Shown: positions 1 to 8,770 of the stretch, one piece after another | Layout: each line of letters starts with the position of its first letter | How positions within the stretch are numbered: the stretch's first letter is position 1 | Assembly (NCBI RefSeq): GCF_900155915.1 | Contig: NZ_FTPO01000001.1 | Location: 248,001 to 312,000, forward strand | DNA length: 64,000 bases | Source of the DNA: Microbacterium sp. RU33B | Lineage (GTDB): Bacteria; Actinomycetota; Actinomycetes; Actinomycetales; Microbacteriaceae | Direction of reading: 5' to 3' | Program-made: the position numbers and the translations under genes | The notes under the pieces: model-generated | Told to the model about the DNA's origin: nothing | The model's database searches: none | The model's input: the letters and a program-made list of their open reading frames with translations, nothing else

Positions 1-1
1 C

Positions 2-1210
2 GGCGACGACGTCGAGGCCATCACCCGGTCGCTGCTCGACCTCGACCGCAGCTACCTCGCCGTGCAGGGGCCTCCCGGCACGGGCAAGACGTACGTCGGC
101 TCGCATGTCGTCGCCCGGCTCGTGAGAGATCACGGGTACCGCGTCGGCGTCGTCGCGCAGTCGCACGCCGTCGTGGAGCACATGATCGAGCGCATCGTCG
201 CCGCCGGCGTGCCCGCCGTCCAGGTCGCGAAAGCCGTGTCCGATCCCGACGACCGCACGTTCACGGTCATTCCCAAGAACGGCATGGCGGCTTTCACCGC
301 CGAGCACCCCGAGGGCTACGTCGTCGGCGGCACCGCGTGGGACTTCGCGCACGAGAGCCGTGTGCCGCGCGACAGCCTCGACCTGCTCGTGATCGACGAG
401 GCGGGGCAGTTCTCCCTCGCCTCGACGATCGCCGTGTCGCTGGCGGCACCACGACTGCTGCTGCTCGGCGACCCGCAGCAGCTTCCGCAGGTGAGTCAGG
501 GCACGCACCCCGAACCCGTCGACACCTCGGCTCTGGGCTGGGTCATGGACGGGGCCGACGTCATCCCGCCCGACCGGGGCTACTTCCTCGCGCGCACGTG
601 GCGGATGCACCCCGAGGTCGCGCGTCCCGTGTCCACGCTCTCGTACGGCGGCGAGCTCGCGTCGCACCCCTCGACGGCCCTCCGCCGCGTTGCCGGTGCG
701 GAGCCGGGTCTCCTCCCGGTGCCCACACGACACCGCGGGAATGCGACGCAGTCCCCCGAGGAGGCCGACGTCGTCGTCGGTCTCGTCCGCGATTTCGTGG
801 GGCGGCCGTGGACCGACACCTCCGTCGACGAGGGGCTCGTCACGCTGCGCCCCGAGCGGCCCCTCGACCAGAGCGACATCATCGTCGTGACGCCGTACAA
901 CGCGCAGCAGGTCACCGTGGAGGAGGCCCTCGCGCGCGCCGGCTTCGGCGACGTCCGGGTGGGTACGGTCGACAAGTTCCAGGGGCAGGAGGCGGCGGTC
1001 GCGATCGTGTCGCTCGCGGCGTCGAGCGGGCGAGACGCTCCGCGCGGGCTCGAATTCCTGCTGCTGCGAAACCGGCTGAACGTCGCGATATCGCGGGCGA
1101 AGCACACGGCGTGCATCGTCTACTCGCCAGGGCTCCTCGACGACCTCCCCTACACCCCCGAAGGCGTTGCGCGTCTGAGCGGATTCGCCCGACTCGTCGG
1201 AGCGTCCTAG
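2..1210 (+). CDS. Superfamily 1 DNA helicase, C-terminal part (5' end cut by window)
   Basis: The reading frame is open from the first bases, so the gene begins outside the window; 402 C-terminal residues are present. Helicase motifs appear in order: Walker A GPPGTGKT near residue 24, Walker B/motif II VIDEAGQ, motif III GDPQQLP, TVDKFQGQEA, and motif VI NVAISRAK near the end. This is the UvrD/Upf1-like ATP-dependent helicase core. The arrangement and the closing residues resemble the C-terminal half of TM0106-type proteins, which carry an N-terminal RecB-like nuclease, but that half is not visible here. It probably acts in DNA or RNA repair. The helicase assignment is firm; the nuclease fusion is inferred. 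Confidence 0.85.
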   Translation, partial: GDDVEAITRSLLDLDRSYLAVQGPPGTGKTYVGSHVVARLVRDHGYRVGVVAQSHAVVEHMIERIVAAGVPAVQVAKAVSDPDDRTFTVIPKNGMAAFTAEHPEGYVVGGTAWDFAHESRVPRDSLDLLVIDEAGQFSLASTIAVSLAAPRLLLLGDPQQLPQVSQGTHPEPVDTSALGWVMDGADVIPPDRGYFLARTWRMHPEVARPVSTLSYGGELASHPSTALRRVAGAEPGLLPVPTRHRGNATQSPEEADVVVGLVRDFVGRPWTDTSVDEGLVTLRPERPLDQSDIIVVTPYNAQQVTVEEALARAGFGDVRVGTVDKFQGQEAAVAIVSLAASSGRDAPRGLEFLLLRNRLNVAISRAKHTACIVYSPGLLDDLPYTPEGVARLSGFARLVGAS

Positions 1211-1278
1211 CTCGTCCGCATCCGTCGCGCGTATCAGCGGCCGTCCCCCGGGCTCTTCGGTGGGGAAGGAGGCGCGTC

Positions 1279-1767
1279 ATGAGCACCGTCGAACAGATCG
1301 ACACCGTCGGAGCCGGCCCTCACGTGACCGGTCGCCCGGGGGCCGCGTTCTGGGTGTGCCGCTACCTCCCGGCCGAGGTCGCAGGGACGGCGGCACTGAT
1401 CCTCGCCGGCGTCGCCGTCACCTACTGGACGAGCATCCCGGCCATCATCGCCCTCGCCGCGCTGATCGGCGAATGCGTCGGCTTCTACGGCGTGCTCGCC
1501 GTCACGCTCCGCCTCGATGCGGAGACCGCGCCCGCGGATCGCCCGCCCACCACGGCACGGCTGCTCGCGGCCGAGTTCGGCACCGCGGAAGCCATCGACA
1601 CGTTCTTCGTGCGTCCTGCCGCCCTGGTGATCGGCATCGCCCTGGTCGGCGATCCCGTCGTCGGCCTGATCGCCGGCAAGATCGTCGCCGACATCGTCTT
1701 CTATACGGCGGTGTCGCGCAGCACCGCGCGTTCCGGCGGTGCGCGCGTCGAGGAGCGTGCCTCGTGA
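1279..1767 (+). CDS. Small polytopic membrane protein coupled to a decarboxylase
   Basis: This 162-residue protein has about four hydrophobic segments, around residues 28-50, 52-75, 110-125 and 127-142, split by a charged loop near residue 80. I chose the ATG after a strong GGAAGGAGG ribosome site, ignoring longer in-frame extensions that overlap the helicase. Its layout recalls GtrA-like small membrane proteins, but I cannot name a family. The stop overlaps the GTG of the next gene by four bases (GTGA), so it is translationally coupled to a PLP-dependent decarboxylase. A role in moving the decarboxylase substrate or product across the membrane is a guess from position alone. Confidence 0.75.
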   Translation: MSTVEQIDTVGAGPHVTGRPGAAFWVCRYLPAEVAGTAALILAGVAVTYWTSIPAIIALAALIGECVGFYGVLAVTLRLDAETAPADRPPTTARLLAAEFGTAEAIDTFFVRPAALVIGIALVGDPVVGLIAGKIVADIVFYTAVSRSTARSGGARVEERAS

Positions 1768-3014
1768 TCTCGGCGACCCGGCGGGGCCTCCGAGCGATCC
1801 GGTCGCTGCGCGAGCGCCGTCGTGCCGAGACCGATCTCCTGCTGCGCTCCGACGTCGCGCGCGCCGCCCTCGCGGTGCACGGCACGCCTCTCCTCCTGCT
1901 CGATCCCGAGCGCGTCCGCGAGCAGTACCGACGGCTGCGCACGGCGCTGCCCTTCGTCCGCTTCCACTACGCCGTCAAGGCGCTCTCGCACGACGCGGTC
2001 ATCTCGGTGCTCGCCGACGAGGGCAGCGCCTTCGACGTCGCGACGGGCGACGAGCTCGCCCTGCTCCAGCGCCACGGTGTGCGCCCGGACCGCGTGATCC
2101 ACACGCATCCGATCAAGAAGCCGGCCGAGATCGCCGACGCGCTCGCCGCCGGGGTGACCACGTTCGTGGTCGACAACGAGACCGAGCTGGAGAAATTCCG
2201 GGACTGCGCCGACGTCCGTCTGCTCGTGCGCCTCGCGTACCGCAGCCCGCACGCCAAGAGCGACCTGTCGTCCAAGTTCGGTGTCGGCCCCTTCGAAGCC
2301 GCGCGGCTCGTCGCCCTCGCCCAGGATCTCGGCATCCGCATCGCCGGATTCAGCTTCCACACGGGCAGTCAGCTCGACGACCCCGCGCGTGTGGCGTCGG
2401 CCATCACCGACACCCTGACCCTCATGGAGCAGCTCGAAGCCACGCTCGGCGTACGGTTCGACACCCTCGACATCGGCGGCGGATTCCCGGTCGCCTACGA
2501 CACCGACGTCCGCTCGATCGAGGAGTTCGCGTCGGTCATCCGACCCGTGCTGGGTCCGCACCGGCATCGGCTCGACATCATCGCCGAGCCCGGCCGCATC
2601 CTGGTCGCCGAGGCCATGACGCTCGTGACGAGCGTCGTCGGGGTCGCGGAGCGACCGGACGGCCGGTGGTACCACCTCGACGACGGCGTGTACGGCGCCT
2701 ATTCCAACGTCGTCGCGGAGGACGTGCATCCGTTCGTGTTCGCGACGAAGGAGCTGGGCGGGCAGGAGGGCGGCGCCACCCACCGCTGGGCGACCATCGC
2801 CGGACCGACGTGCGACTCCGCCGATGTCGTCGCGCGCGAAGTGCTCCTGCCCGACCTCCGCGTCGGCGATCTCCTCGCCAGCCCCGCGATGGGGGCCTAC
2901 ACGGTGGTGACCGCGACGCGCTTCAACGGCCGGGCGGTGACGCCCGTCGCCGTCCTGGGGCAGGCGCCCACGACGGCGCCGGTCGCGACCGAACAGGTGC
3001 TGGCCGAGGCGTGA
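1764..3014 (+). CDS. Fold-type III PLP-dependent decarboxylase (ornithine/lysine/DAP decarboxylase family)
   Basis: The protein has 416 residues, close to the family norm. The PLP lysine lies in FHYAVKA, followed by FHTGSQL, a glycine-rich IGGGFP, the EPGRILVAEA phosphate-binding stretch, and GPTCDSADVV, whose Cys-Asp form the active site at the dimer interface. The last motif looks more like ornithine/lysine decarboxylases than LysA. It should turn a basic amino acid into a polyamine (putrescine or cadaverine) and CO2. The GTG start overlaps the preceding membrane-protein stop. The exact substrate cannot be read from the sequence; carboxynorspermidine or diaminopimelate decarboxylase are alternatives. 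Confidence 0.85.
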   Translation: MISATRRGLRAIRSLRERRRAETDLLLRSDVARAALAVHGTPLLLLDPERVREQYRRLRTALPFVRFHYAVKALSHDAVISVLADEGSAFDVATGDELALLQRHGVRPDRVIHTHPIKKPAEIADALAAGVTTFVVDNETELEKFRDCADVRLLVRLAYRSPHAKSDLSSKFGVGPFEAARLVALAQDLGIRIAGFSFHTGSQLDDPARVASAITDTLTLMEQLEATLGVRFDTLDIGGGFPVAYDTDVRSIEEFASVIRPVLGPHRHRLDIIAEPGRILVAEAMTLVTSVVGVAERPDGRWYHLDDGVYGAYSNVVAEDVHPFVFATKELGGQEGGATHRWATIAGPTCDSADVVAREVLLPDLRVGDLLASPAMGAYTVVTATRFNGRAVTPVAVLGQAPTTAPVATEQVLAEA

Positions 3015-3024
3015 CCTCTGGCGG

Positions 3025-3657
3025 TCAGACGGTCCCGTAGAGGCGGTCGCCGGCGTCGCCGAGACCGGGGACGATGTAGCCCTTCTCGTTCAGCCGCTCG
3101 TCGAGCGCGCCGAGCACGAGGGTGACGTCGCGGCCCTCCACCTGCTTCTCGATGGCCGCGATGCCCTCGGGCGCGCCGAGGATGCAGATCGCCGTGACGT
3201 CCTGCGCCCCGCGCGCGAAGAGGAACTCGATCGCGGCCCCGAGCGAGCCGCCCGTCGCCAGCATCGGGTCGAGCACGAAGCACTGGCGGTCACTGAGGTC
3301 GTCGGGAAGCCGCTCCGCGTACGTCGTCGGCTCGAGGGTCTCCTCGTTGCGGGCCATGCCGAGGAATCCGACCTCCGCCGTGGGGAGGAGCTTCACCATG
3401 CCCTCGAGCATCCCGAGGCCGGCGCGCAGGATCGGCACGACGAGGGGTCGCGGCTCGCTGATCTTGACGCCCATGGTCGTGGTGACCGGGGTCTCGATCT
3501 CGAGCGGCGAGACGCGCACGGCGCGGGTGGCCTCGTAGGCGAGGAGGGTGACGAGCTCTTCCGTGAGCTGACGGAACACCGGTGAGGGGGTGTTCTTGTC
3601 ACGCAGGACGGTGAGCTTGTGCGTGATGAGCGGGTGATCCGCGACGTGCAGGCGCAT
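3025..3657 (-). CDS. upp: Uracil phosphoribosyltransferase
   Basis: The 210-residue protein matches the usual length for Upp. It makes UMP from uracil and PRPP in pyrimidine salvage. Characteristic stretches are [14 protein letters not shown], the PRPP-binding loop [18 protein letters not shown] and the C-terminal [14 protein letters not shown]. The ATG lies six bases after a TAGCCT -10 box on the minus strand, so the mRNA should be leaderless. The gene is divergent from tadA with only 31 bases between the two starts. Confidence 0.97.
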   Translation of the reverse strand: MRLHVADHPLITHKLTVLRDKNTPSPVFRQLTEELVTLLAYEATRAVRVSPLEIETPVTTTMGVKISEPRPLVVPILRAGLGMLEGMVKLLPTAEVGFLGMARNEETLEPTTYAERLPDDLSDRQCFVLDPMLATGGSLGAAIEFLFARGAQDVTAICILGAPEGIAAIEKQVEGRDVTLVLGALDERLNEKGYIVPGLGDAGDRLYGTV

Positions 3658-3663
3658 GAGCCC

Positions 3664-3682
3664 AGGCTACTGCGCCTAGTCT
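3664..3682. promoter_or_regulatory. Back-to-back -10 boxes for upp and tadA
   Basis: Minus-strand TAGCCT (3664-3669) ends six bases before the upp ATG, and plus-strand TAGTCT (3677-3682) ends six bases before the tadA GTG. Both -10 boxes sit within 19 bases, so each gene's -35 region must lie in or beyond the other gene's start. Both transcripts would start at the start codon. Confidence 0.6.
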
Positions 3683-3688
3683 CGTCTC

Positions 3689-4150
3689 GTGATGATCGAG
3701 CCGGCGGACGATGCGGCGATGCGCCGCGCGCTCGCACTCGCGGCCGAGGCGGCAGCGCACGGCGAGATCCCCGTCGGGGCGGTCGTGACGGATGCCTCGG
3801 GCGCCGTGATCGGCGAAGGGCGCAACCTCCGCGAGGTCACCCATGACCCGACGGCCCACGCGGAGGTGGTCGCCCTGCGGGCAGCGGCCGCGTCGACGGG
3901 TTCGTGGAACCTCTCCGGCTGCTCGCTGGTCGTGACGCTCGAACCGTGCCTCATGTGCGCAGGCGCGCTGCTGCAGGCCCGGGTGTCGCGTCTCGTGTTC
4001 GGCGCGTGGGACGACAAGGCCGGTGCTTCGGGGTCGATGTACGACGTCGTCCGGGATCGGCGGCTGCCGCACCGGGCCGAGGTCGTCGGGGGAGTGCGCG
4101 AGGACGAGTCCTCCGCGGTTCTGCGCGGGTTCTTCACCGAACGCCGCTGA
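3689..4150 (+). CDS. tadA: tRNA(adenine34) deaminase TadA
   Basis: The 153-residue cytidine/deoxycytidylate deaminase-fold protein has zinc site HAEV near residue 58 and PCLMCAGA near residue 89, plus the TadA-typical GAWDDKAGA stretch. It converts A34 to inosine at the wobble position of tRNA-Arg(ACG). The GTG start is six bases after TAGTCT; an ATG one codon later is also possible. Length and motifs fit TadA better than a free-base deaminase, although guanine or cytosine deaminases share the zinc motif. Confidence 0.92.
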   Translation: MMIEPADDAAMRRALALAAEAAAHGEIPVGAVVTDASGAVIGEGRNLREVTHDPTAHAEVVALRAAAASTGSWNLSGCSLVVTLEPCLMCAGALLQARVSRLVFGAWDDKAGASGSMYDVVRDRRLPHRAEVVGGVREDESSAVLRGFFTERR

Positions 4151-4162
4151 TCCCCACCGCGG

Positions 4163-5560
4163 TCACAGCTGGTCGGCGATGATCGCGCCCACGGCCATCG
4201 CCGTCGCTGCGGGTCCGCGCGACGGCACGACGGGCAGGATCGACGTGTCGGCGATGCGAAGGCCCTGGATGCCGCGGACCCGCCCGGCACCGTCGACGAC
4301 GGCGCGCGGGTCGGAGGAGGAGCCCATGGGCGCCGAGCCGCTCGCGTGTGCGGCGCTGCCGAGCCGCTCCTCGATCCAGGCATCCAGCCTTTCGTCGTCG
4401 TCGAGCGTCTCGTCATCGAGGTCGACGAGCCGGTCGACCAGTCCCTCGTAGGCGCGTGACGTCGCCATCTCCGCCGCCAGGCGCACGCCGACCCGCAACG
4501 CCTGCCGATCGCGGACATCGTCGAGATAGCCGTAGGAGATGACGGGAGCCGCGAACGGGCGCGACGACGACGCGGCGATCGTCCCTCGGGCGTGCGGCCG
4601 CTGAAGGCCGACGATCATGCCGAACGAGGGTGAGACGAGGTCGTGCTCCGCCTCCAGAGCGGGAGGGCGCGTGCAGGCGAGGAGCTCGATGTCGTCTCCG
4701 GGGCCACCGTCGGCCCCCACGCGCAGCGCGACGGGGAAGGCCCCGTCGGGAGCATCCTGTGCGGCGATGGCAGCGAGGTCCGGTCCGGGCGACCACTCCA
4801 CCCAGACGGTCGGATGGTCGCTGAAGGAAGCCCCCACCCCCGGGAGGTCGTGGACCGGTTCGATGCCGAGGCCGCGGAGCTGATCGGCGGGCCCGATTCC
4901 GGAGGCGAGCAGCAGCCGGGGAGTGCCGAAGCCGCCGGCGCAGACGACGACGTCGTCGGCCGTGAGGAGCTCGATCGATCCGTCGCCGTCGGCCACCTCG
5001 ACTCCGATCGCACGTCCGTCCTCGACCACGATCCTCGATGCGCGAGCGTTGTCGCGCACCTCGATCGATCCGCGATGCGCGAGCGAATCCGCCACGTTCC
5101 GCGGCACGCCGTCGGTGATCGTGGTCTGCAGCGGGAGCAGCCCGGCGGCGTACCCGAGCTCGACGCCGGCGCCGGTGAACGCGCGCGCGAGCGGATGTGT
5201 CTGCGGCGACGGACGGACGCCGATCTCCGCGCCGATCTCCGCGACGATCGCCTGCACCCGATCGGGAGCCCATGCGGGTCCGCCTGCGGCATGCCAGAGG
5301 TCGAGGTCGGCGCGCTCGGGGGGCGCGAAGTACCCGCCGTTCACGACGGACGAGCCGCCCACCGTGCGCCCCGGGCGCGCGGTCCAGCGGCGATGCCGCG
5401 TGAGGTCGGCGCCGAGCGCCCATGCTCCGGATCGCTCGCCGGCCGCCTCGGGTGGCCACCGGCCCGCCTCGAGGACGATCACGTCGCAGCGGTCGGCCAG
5501 TCGCGCGGCGAGGACCGATCCGGCGCTGCCCGCGCCGACCACCACCACGCGCCGCGTCAC
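4163..5560 (-). CDS. GMC-family FAD-dependent oxidoreductase (MftG-like)
   Basis: The 465-residue protein begins with the FAD-binding VVVGAGSAGSVLAARL, followed by GGSSVVNGGY near residue 73 and VVCAGGFGTPRLLLASG near residue 207. The C-terminus has HASGSAPMG, DPRAVVDGAGRV and GLRIADTSILPVVPSRGP. The compact size and ending recall MftG, the mycofactocin-linked GMC dehydrogenase, but no mycofactocin genes are in the window. The first catalytic His (HxxG) is present. Where most relatives have the second catalytic His or Asn, I see Ala (RGPAAT). The GTG start overlaps the stop of the LLM gene, so the two are one operon. It oxidises an alcohol; the substrate is unknown. Confidence 0.85.
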   Translation of the reverse strand: MTRRVVVVGAGSAGSVLAARLADRCDVIVLEAGRWPPEAAGERSGAWALGADLTRHRRWTARPGRTVGGSSVVNGGYFAPPERADLDLWHAAGGPAWAPDRVQAIVAEIGAEIGVRPSPQTHPLARAFTGAGVELGYAAGLLPLQTTITDGVPRNVADSLAHRGSIEVRDNARASRIVVEDGRAIGVEVADGDGSIELLTADDVVVCAGGFGTPRLLLASGIGPADQLRGLGIEPVHDLPGVGASFSDHPTVWVEWSPGPDLAAIAAQDAPDGAFPVALRVGADGGPGDDIELLACTRPPALEAEHDLVSPSFGMIVGLQRPHARGTIAASSSRPFAAPVISYGYLDDVRDRQALRVGVRLAAEMATSRAYEGLVDRLVDLDDETLDDDERLDAWIEERLGSAAHASGSAPMGSSSDPRAVVDGAGRVRGIQGLRIADTSILPVVPSRGPAATAMAVGAIIADQL

Positions 5561-6495
5561 GCGTCACCCCCCTGTCGGAGTGCGGGGAGGACCTCCGCCC
5601 CGAGGAATTCCACGTGGGGCAGATCCTGCAGGTCCAGCACCTGGAGGTATACGCGCCGGATGCCGAACGCGGCGTAGCGGGCCATGTGCTCCGCGATCTC
5701 CTCGGGGCCGCCGACGATGTTCACGCCGTCGCGCACGTCGGCCAGGGTCTTGCCGATCCTTGCCGCCCGTGCGGCGACGGCGGCATCGTCGGCACCGGCG
5801 AACGTCGACATCGCCACCGAGAGCTTCACCGTTGCGGGGTCGCGTCCGACGCGTTCGCAGGCGGCGTGGAGGTTGCCGATGCGCGTGCGGATCTCGTCAT
5901 CGGTGGGGAACCCGAGGTTGTACTCGGTCGCGAACCGCGCAGCGAGCTCGGGCGTGCGTCGGGGGCCGCCGCCTCCCACGATCACGGGAACGGGCGACTG
6001 CACGGGCTTCGGCAGTGCGGGACTGTCGGTGAGCGAGTAGTGCGCGCCCTCGAACGAGAACGTCTCGCCGAGCGGCGTCTGCCACAGTCCCGTCACGACC
6101 TCGAGCTGCTCCTCGAGCAGATCGAAGCGCTTCTGGGGGAAGGGGATGCCGTACGCGGCATGCTCGCCCGCGAACCACCCGGCGCCCAGCCCCAGCTCGA
6201 CGCGTCCGCCCGACATCGCATCCACCTGTGCGACCTGCACCGCCAGGATGCCCGGCATCCGGAACGTCGCCGACGACACGAGCGTGCCGAGGCGGATGCG
6301 GGAGGTCTCTCGGGCGAGCCCGGCGAGCGTCGTCCAGGCATCCGTCGGACCCGGGAGCCCGTCGCCCATGCCGGTCAGGTAGTGGTCGGAGCGGAAGAAT
6401 CCGTCGAATCCGAGTTCCTCGGCCAGCTGGGCATAGGCGAGCTGGTCGTCGTACGTGGCACCGAGGTGCGGCTCGGTGAACAGGCAGTACTCCAC
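5557..6495 (-). CDS. LLM-class (luciferase-like) flavin/F420-dependent oxidoreductase
   Basis: A single-domain TIM-barrel LLM protein of 312 residues. Typical features are the N-terminal FTEPHLG, SDHYLT, ARETSRIRLGTLV, SGGRVELGLGAGW around residue 98 and PVIVGGGGPRRTPELAARF around residue 170. Enzymes of this group use F420H2 or FMNH2. It lies between the CDF transporter (3 bases upstream) and the GMC oxidoreductase (GTGA overlap), implying one mRNA and perhaps a shared redox pathway. The start is a GTG. The substrate is not predictable. Confidence 0.88.
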   Translation of the reverse strand: MEYCLFTEPHLGATYDDQLAYAQLAEELGFDGFFRSDHYLTGMGDGLPGPTDAWTTLAGLARETSRIRLGTLVSSATFRMPGILAVQVAQVDAMSGGRVELGLGAGWFAGEHAAYGIPFPQKRFDLLEEQLEVVTGLWQTPLGETFSFEGAHYSLTDSPALPKPVQSPVPVIVGGGGPRRTPELAARFATEYNLGFPTDDEIRTRIGNLHAACERVGRDPATVKLSVAMSTFAGADDAAVAARAARIGKTLADVRDGVNIVGGPEEIAEHMARYAAFGIRRVYLQVLDLQDLPHVEFLGAEVLPALRQGGDA

Positions 6496-6498
6496 GGG

Positions 6499-7473
6499 TC
6501 AGTCCGAGGCCTTGAGGACGATGGTCTCGGTCTGGGGCGCCGGTTCGTCGACGATCGCGTCGGGACGCCAGATGTCGGGCTCGAGGTAGACCACCCGGGC
6601 GGCGGGCACGGCCGTGCGGACGCGCTGCTCCACCAGATCGATCTCGTTCGCGACGTCGATGAAGGGCTTGTCGGGAGCGAAGCCGACCTTCGCGGCGACG
6701 AGAAGTTCGTCGGGGCCGAGGTAGAGCGTCTTGATGTGGATGAGCTTCTCGACCTCGGGCCCGTCGGTGATCGCGGCGACGATCGCGGCGTGGTCGGCGG
6801 TCGAGGCGCCCTCGCCCACGAGCAGGCTCTTCGTCTCGATGCCGAGGGTGATCGCCACCAGGATCAGCAGCGTGCCGATCATCAGCGTGCCGACGGCATC
6901 CCAGAACGGGTTCTGGGTGATCACGGTCATACCCACGCCGAACAGGGCGAACACCAGCCCGGTGAGGGCCGCGACGTCTTCGAGCAGCACGACCGGGAGT
7001 TCGGGCGCCTTGGAGTGCCGGACGAACTGCACCCACGACTCCCCTTTGAGGCGCACGTGGTTCGACTCCCGCACCGCGGTGCGCAGCGAGAACGACTCGA
7101 GACCGATCGCGATGAGCAGGACGGTGATCGGGATCCAGGCGTTCTCGAGCTCGTGGGGGTGGGTCAGCTTGTCGACGCCCTCGTAGATCGAGAACAGCCC
7201 GCCGACCGAGAACAGGATGATCGACACGACGAACGCGTACACGTAGCGTTCCCGCCCGTGGCCGAACGGATGCTCCGCGTCGGCCGCGCGGCGGGCTCGC
7301 CGACCGCCGAGCAGGAGGAGGAGCTGGTTGCCCGAGTCGGCCACCGAGTGGATCGCCTCAGCCAGCATCGACGCCGAGCCCGACAGCAGCCACGCGGCGA
7401 ACTTCGCGACCGCGATGCCCATGTTCGCCAGGAACGCCGCGATGATCGCCTTGCCGCCACCGGATGCACTCAT
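6499..7473 (-). CDS. Cation diffusion facilitator (CDF) divalent-metal transporter
   Basis: This 324-residue CDF protein should export Zn, Mn, Co or Fe in exchange for protons. Near residue 43 is HSVAD, the metal-site HxxxD of the second helix; ALLEDVAALTG-like residues occur in helix five; and a cytoplasmic domain follows after about residue 205. I chose the ATG seven bases after the minus-strand -10 box TAGACT (7481-7486), so a leaderless mRNA heads the CDF-LLM-GMC operon. The last ten residues, TETIVLKASD, reappear almost unchanged at the end of the unrelated hydrolase encoded next door. The metal is unknown. Confidence 0.9.
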   Translation of the reverse strand: MSASGGGKAIIAAFLANMGIAVAKFAAWLLSGSASMLAEAIHSVADSGNQLLLLLGGRRARRAADAEHPFGHGRERYVYAFVVSIILFSVGGLFSIYEGVDKLTHPHELENAWIPITVLLIAIGLESFSLRTAVRESNHVRLKGESWVQFVRHSKAPELPVVLLEDVAALTGLVFALFGVGMTVITQNPFWDAVGTLMIGTLLILVAITLGIETKSLLVGEGASTADHAAIVAAITDGPEVEKLIHIKTLYLGPDELLVAAKVGFAPDKPFIDVANEIDLVEQRVRTAVPAARVVYLEPDIWRPDAIVDEPAPQTETIVLKASD

Positions 7474-7524
7474 GGGGATGAGTCTAGGTACCACCGACCC
7501 CGACGGGGAGACGGCGGACCGGGC

Positions 7525-8637
7525 CTAATCCGAGGCGCGGAGGATGATCGTCTCGGTGGGCGGCCCGGGCGTGTGCGGCGGCCGCTCGTAGGCGATGACG
7601 CGCAGGAGCGCCTGGCGGAACTCGGCCGGCCGCTCCAGGTGCGGTGCGTGCCCGACGCCCTCGAGCACGACTTCGGTCACGGCGCCTCCGCCGGCGGCGT
7701 ACCGGTCGAGGACGTCGCGGGTCTGCGACACCATCTCCTGCGCGGGGGCGACGTCGGCGCCGGGCCAGCCGGGCACGATCCCGAGGGCGCCGAGGTGATT
7801 GAGGTCGTAGAACGACGTGTCGGAGACGATGGGATCGGCCGTGCCGTGGATCCAGAGGATCGGCGGCTTGACGGCGAGGTCGGTGATGCCCGACGCGTCG
7901 AAGTACTTCGGGGCCATCGTGTTCAGGACGCCGATCGTGCCCGCCCCGAATCCGGGCCAGTTCTCGCTCGCGACCCCGTCGCCGGGGTAGTTGCCCGTCG
8001 CGGTCGAGGTCGTGAGCATCGACTCGACCCACACGTCCTCGTGATCGGTCGTGTAGCCGGGCGCGACGTACCCCGAGCGGAAGACGCTGCGCGGTGAAGT
8101 CGGCGCGTCGTCGGTCGTGTCGCGTGCCTCGAGCCGTGCGACGAAGTCCGGGTTCGCACCCCCGCCGCCGCAGCCGGCGTCGTGGTCGGTCAGACGGGTG
8201 CCGTCGCGGCGCGTGCCCCCGAAGCCATAGGGCGAGACGGGGGCCTGGAGGGTCAGGCTCAAGGCGGGGTGGTCGAGGGCGTACTGCAGGACGACGCCGC
8301 CGCCCATCGACCACCCCACGAAATGCGCGGTGTCGATGCCGAGCGCATCGAGGGTGGCCCGGACGTCGTCGCTGAAGTCGCGGAGCCCGCGGGTCGCATC
8401 GATGGGGAGGTGCTCGGTTCCGCCGAAGCCGCGCAGGTCGATCGCGATGACCCGGAGGTCGCTGGGGAGATCCTGCATGATCTCCTGCCAGAACAGCGCC
8501 GAGGAGACGTTGCCGTGGATGAGCACGACCGTCTTCTCCGGCGGGGCGGCGAGGTCGTCGCCGCTGCGCTCCAGGATGTTCACGGTGGGGCCGGGGGTCT
8601 CGATGAGGCGGCTCGTGATGCCGTCGAAGAGGGTCAT
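7525..8637 (-). CDS. Alpha/beta-hydrolase
   Basis: The 370-residue protein has the oxyanion-hole HGN near residue 41, IDLRGFGGTE, the nucleophile elbow GWSMGG (Ser near residue 118), an acid in HGTADPIV and the catalytic His in GVGHAPHLERP. There is a long lid insertion after the elbow, with a run of glycines and two cysteines (AGCGGGGAN). Length and lid suggest an esterase, epoxide hydrolase or haloperoxidase-like enzyme. The C-terminal tail TETIILRASD matches the tail of the neighbouring CDF transporter. The promoter is probably at the palindromic GACTATAGTC upstream. Confidence 0.88.
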   Translation of the reverse strand: MTLFDGITSRLIETPGPTVNILERSGDDLAAPPEKTVVLIHGNVSSALFWQEIMQDLPSDLRVIAIDLRGFGGTEHLPIDATRGLRDFSDDVRATLDALGIDTAHFVGWSMGGGVVLQYALDHPALSLTLQAPVSPYGFGGTRRDGTRLTDHDAGCGGGGANPDFVARLEARDTTDDAPTSPRSVFRSGYVAPGYTTDHEDVWVESMLTTSTATGNYPGDGVASENWPGFGAGTIGVLNTMAPKYFDASGITDLAVKPPILWIHGTADPIVSDTSFYDLNHLGALGIVPGWPGADVAPAQEMVSQTRDVLDRYAAGGGAVTEVVLEGVGHAPHLERPAEFRQALLRVIAYERPPHTPGPPTETIILRASD

Positions 8638-8688
8638 TCCGGGTGTCCTTCGGTGCCAAGCGGGAGCAGCGTCACCCCCGACGCCTCC

Positions 8689-8725
8689 GACTATAGTCCT
8701 CGAGTCCATGAACGTGAATGGACTC
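8689..8725. promoter_or_regulatory. Palindromic operator and -10 region upstream of the hydrolase gene
   Basis: A perfect 10-base palindrome GACTATAGTC (8689-8698) supplies a TATAGT -10 box on the minus strand about 50 bases before the hydrolase ATG. An inverted repeat GAGTCCAT (8702-8709) / ATGGACTC (8718-8725) with an 8-base spacer lies where the hydrolase -35 would fall. This looks like a repressor or activator site. No regulator is encoded beside it. Confidence 0.4.
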
Positions 8726-8770
8726 TCAGGTGATCTGCGGGCATGCCACTCGGCTCGTAGGATGGCTGGC

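Noticed and set aside
1764..3014. Diaminopimelate decarboxylase LysA
   Set aside because: The GPTCDSADVV active-site stretch looks more like ornithine/lysine decarboxylases, and no lysine-biosynthesis genes are adjacent. It remains possible, so the substrate was left open.
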